From: DASXMT01 sp963803065
GTDB taxonomy: Bacteria; Actinomycetota; Acidimicrobiia; Acidimicrobiales; RAAP-2
DNA length: 64,000 nt
NCBI GenBank assembly: GCA_963803065.1
Contig: CAWDKW010000002.1
Location: 248,001-312,000 of the forward strand
Direction: 5' to 3'
Of this stretch, positions 63,209 through 64,000 are shown piece after piece (within the stretch, counting starts at the first letter, position 1; every line of letters starts with the position of its first letter). A program made the translations under genes and the position numbers. Under the pieces are notes generated by a model. It did no database searches. It saw only the letters and a list, made by a program, of their open reading frames with translations, and was not told the origin of the DNA.

Positions 63209-63342
63209 CCAGTCGACGATCCAGAGAAATTAGCATCGCTCTCGACGACTCTGGCTGGTCCCTCGACCGGCGCCGTAAACTGAGAGGCTGTCAGGTCACG
63301 GTCAGGTCGGTGCGACGCCTGGCCACGGGGAAGAAAGGCCAC

Positions 63343-64000
63343 ATGCTCGACTACGTCATCCGAAACGGCCAGGTGATCGACGGCACAGGCGCATCGGCTC
63401 GACGGGCCGACGTCGGGATCCGCGACGGGATGATCGTGGCCGTGGGCGAGGTCGCCGAGGACGGAGCCACCGAGCTCGACGCCGAGGGACTCATCGTCGC
63501 TCCCGGGATCATCGACCCCCATACCCATTACGACGCCCAGCTGTTCTGGGACCCCACCGCGTCTCCTTCGAACCTGCACGGCGTGACCACGGTCATCGGT
63601 GGCAACTGCGGCTTCACCCTGGCTCCGATCAAGGCCCGGGACCACGACTACATCCGGCGGATGATGGCCAAGGTCGAAGGCATGCCGCTCGTGGCCCTGG
63701 AGACCGGGGTCCCATGGGACTGGACCACCTTCGCCGACTACCTCGGCATGCTCGAGGGCAACCTGGGCGTGAACGCGGGGTTCCTCGTGGGCCACTGCGC
63801 GCTGCGGCGATGGGTGATGGGCGCCGAACGCGCCTCGGAGGTGGCCAACGACGACGAGCTCGAGGCCATGACCGCCCTCTTGGCCGAGTCCCTCCAGGCG
63901 GGCGGGCTCGGCTTCTCCTCCTCCCAGTCCCGTACCCACTCCGACGGCGACGGGAACCCGATCTCCTCCCGCAACGCCGACCGGCGGGAGATGCTGGCCT
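63343..64000 (+). CDS. N-acyl-D-amino-acid deacylase/amidohydrolase (3' end outside window)
   Basis: ATG at 63,343 (MLDYVIRNGQVIDGTGASARRADVGIRDGMIVAVGE); GGGGAAGAAAGG lies upstream. 219 residues to the window edge. Amidohydrolase motifs: LIVAPGIIDPHTHYDAQLFWDP (HxH metal site) and VIGGNCGFTLAPI, the cysteine of the D-aminoacylase group that also binds zinc. SSSQSRTHSDGDG near the edge agrees with this group. Members hydrolyse N-acyl-D-amino acids or related amides. In actinobacteria with steroid genes such amidohydrolases are frequent neighbours, but no link is shown. Confidence 0.88.
   Translation, partial: MLDYVIRNGQVIDGTGASARRADVGIRDGMIVAVGEVAEDGATELDAEGLIVAPGIIDPHTHYDAQLFWDPTASPSNLHGVTTVIGGNCGFTLAPIKARDHDYIRRMMAKVEGMPLVALETGVPWDWTTFADYLGMLEGNLGVNAGFLVGHCALRRWVMGAERASEVANDDELEAMTALLAESLQAGGLGFSSSQSRTHSDGDGNPISSRNADRREMLA

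Overview
The window is GC-rich, densely coded actinobacterial DNA, most likely from an uncultured member of the Acidimicrobiia or a related lineage. This is inferred from gene content: an IpdA/IpdB/EchA20/FadA6 steroid-ring degradation set, a mycothiol-type DinB-fold protein, an ECF42-like sigma factor with a DGPF partner, cyclase-ATPase regulators and a proton-translocating transhydrogenase. Many genes start with GTG and overlap the previous stop by 4 bp. At least twelve genes are split by single-base frameshifts, often with the reading frame resuming perfectly. Much of this may be assembly error, so split genes are described as single genes where the join is clear.

Layout. 1-3.2 kb: end of a branched-chain-amino-acid-type ABC transporter (fused double ATPase, then a substrate-binding protein). 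3.6-6.9 kb: cyclase-domain/ATPase regulator. 7.1-16.3 kb: an OmpR-type two-component system divergent from a tightly coupled seven-gene operon (PLP aminotransferase, cytochrome b/molybdopterin oxidoreductase, small membrane protein, polytopic glycosyltransferase, GT2, DUF2064 protein, epimerase). 16.5-23.8 kb: GAF-kinase/NarL pair, a broken PAS/HD-GYP gene, a DinB-type protein, an FAD oxidoreductase, an SRPBCC protein and the ECF sigma/DGPF pair. 24.5-29.1 kb: a second NarL-type system divergent from an ABC exporter.

29.4-48.5 kb is the accessory region. A TOTE-type primase-helicase gene (29.4-31.8 kb) is followed by a 42-bp orphan copy of the 3' half of a tRNA-Ala gene (32,158-32,199). The intact tRNA-Ala(CGC) lies at 48,450-48,522 in the same orientation. 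This looks like the attL/attR pair of a 16.3-kb integrated island. The island begins with a HigBA-like toxin-antitoxin operon, then carries a DUF4236 protein, an oxidoreductase/hydrolase/MFS operon, LuxR and TetR regulators, a tautomerase, an enoyl-CoA hydratase-like protein, and a dehydrogenase gene split by an IS110/IS1111-type insertion sequence. Two diverged 210-bp repeats (24.04 and 31.93 kb) and a duplicated tail of the TOTE gene (32.9 kb) point to repeated integration at this tRNA.

48.7-51.9 kb encodes a three-subunit NAD(P) transhydrogenase. Divergent from it, 52.2-61.8 kb carries a steroid C/D-ring (HIP) catabolism cluster: EchA20-like hydrolase, IpdA, IpdB, IpdC-like flavoprotein, FadA6-like thiolase (opposite strand) and two acyl-CoA dehydrogenase subunits, with DUF4190 and DUF3817 membrane proteins between. 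The window ends with a Thr-rich membrane protein, an MscS channel and the start of a D-aminoacylase. Low-complexity tandem repeats recur through the 50-62 kb part.
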